Origin: an uncultured PS1 clade bacterium
Lineage (GTDB): Bacteria; Pseudomonadota; Gammaproteobacteria; PS1; Pseudothioglobaceae
DNA: 13,628 bases
NCBI GenBank assembly: GCA_937950605.1
Contig: CALFDA010000109.1
Span: 1-13,628, forward strand
Reading direction: 5' to 3'
Both the position numbers and the translations under genes were made by a program. Position 1 is the stretch's first letter; the number at the start of each line of letters is the position of its first letter. Of the stretch, positions 13,076 to 13,628 are shown one piece after another. The notes under the pieces were generated by a model. The model ran no database searches. It was not told the DNA's origin and saw only the letters and a program-made list of their open reading frames with translations.

Positions 13076-13628
13076 ATCAACACAAAGCCAAAAAGCATTT
13101 TGGGCAAAATTTTTTAATTGACAACAAAATTATCGAACGTATTGTTGCTACTATTGCACCAAAATATAATGAAAACTTTCTTGAAATTGGTCCCGGTAAA
13201 GGTGCAATAACCTTGCCTATACTTGAATATGTCAAGCAATTAAATGTTGTTGAAATTGATAAAGATTTGATTGATACACTAAAAAACTTCAATAAAAACA
13301 ATCTTGCTATTTACCATGCTGATGTGCTTAAATTTGATTTAAGCGCCCTGCCAATACCGATTCGCATTATCGGCAATCTACCCTACAATATCTCATCACC
13401 TTTGCTTTTTCATTTGCTTAAAAATAAAAATAAAGTTATAGACATGACATTTATGCTGCAAAAAGAAGTGGCAGAAAGAATCATAGCCAAAAATGGTTCA
13501 AAAACTTATGGGCGCATAAGCGTGATGATGCAAGCTTTTTTTGAAGTTGAACTAATTTTTATCGTGCCACCCGAATCTTTTAAGCCGATGCCTAAGATAG
13601 ATTCTGCTATTACTTACTTTAAACCTTT
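13072..13628 (+). CDS. rsmA: 16S rRNA dimethyladenosine transferase, N-terminal part (cut by window edge)
   Basis: RsmA (KsgA) dimethylates two adjacent adenosines in the 3'-terminal hairpin of 16S rRNA during late 30S assembly, using S-adenosylmethionine. 185 codons are visible of a protein usually about 255-275 residues long. Signatures are HFGQNFLID (9-17), the SAM-binding LEIGPGKGAIT (37-47), VEIDKDLI (60-67), HADVLKFD (82-89), the catalytic NLPYNISSPLLF (102-113), MLQKEVAERI (128-137), YGRISVMMQAF (146-156) and PPESFKPMPKIDSAI (166-180). Its ATG overlaps the pdxA stop codon as ATGA (13072-13075), indicating translational coupling. No defect is seen in the visible part. Confidence 0.97.
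   Translation, partial: MNQHKAKKHFGQNFLIDNKIIERIVATIAPKYNENFLEIGPGKGAITLPILEYVKQLNVVEIDKDLIDTLKNFNKNNLAIYHADVLKFDLSALPIPIRIIGNLPYNISSPLLFHLLKNKNKVIDMTFMLQKEVAERIIAKNGSKTYGRISVMMQAFFEVELIFIVPPESFKPMPKIDSAITYFKP

Noticed and set aside
13077..13301. 74-residue open frame antisense to rsmA, and similar frames antisense to lgt, ctpA, lepB, tldD and the pump gene
   Set aside because: The opposite strand encodes well-conserved proteins throughout; these frames have no family signature or ribosome site.
1..13628. Mobile element, CRISPR array, toxin-antitoxin or defence island
   Set aside because: No transposase, integrase, regularly spaced repeats or recognisable defence protein is present. The only tRNA has no flanking attachment-site duplication that I can see.

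Overview
The window is an A+T-rich piece of a gammaproteobacterial chromosome, carrying mostly housekeeping and cell-envelope genes. Gene content, lysine/asparagine-rich proteins, long A+T spacers and the form of several proteins suggest a sulfur-oxidising lineage such as SUP05/Thioglobaceae (free-living relatives or bivalve symbionts). That placement is inference from protein character; no taxonomic marker was compared.

Layout. (1) 1-2135, minus strand: an apparent single transcription unit in the order mlaC-like lipid-binding protein, small ArsR-family regulator, tRNA-Arg(CCG), lgt, thyA (cut by the window edge). Spacers are 19, 7 and 13 nt, and lgt/thyA overlap by ATGA. (2) 2136-2328: a divergent promoter region with a hairpin-rich leader before ctpA. 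(3) 2329-3690, plus strand: ctpA, an S41 processing protease. (4) 3691-4100: a 410-nt noncoding gap with a strong hairpin, probably the lepB terminator. (5) 4101-5021, minus: lepB, signal peptidase I. (6) 5022-5324: a gap with two stem-loops and a short tandem repeat. (7) 5325-6743, minus: tldD. (8) 6744-7256: a 513-nt gap with a nested inverted repeat. (9) 7257-11963, minus: a two-gene RND efflux operon, with the adaptor followed by a 1163-residue inner-membrane pump. (10) 11964-12124: a second divergent promoter region. (11) 12125-13628, plus: pdxA and rsmA (cut by the window edge), coupled by an ATGA overlap.

How the genes fit together. Much of the window serves the envelope: Lgt lipidates prolipoproteins, LepB cleaves Sec signal peptides, CtpA processes or degrades periplasmic proteins, the MlaC-like protein probably carries phospholipid, and the RND pair exports unknown substrates through an outer-membrane partner not present here. 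ThyA, PdxA and RsmA supply dTMP, vitamin B6 and 16S rRNA dimethylation; TldD is half of a two-subunit metalloprotease whose partner is not in the window.

No phage, IS, CRISPR or defence system is visible. The most interesting item is the small ArsR regulator. It lacks the classic metal-binding CxC motif but has two cysteines 66 residues apart, the arrangement I recall for the persulfide sensors SqrR and BigR. The noncoding gaps also hold several uncharacterised structured elements.
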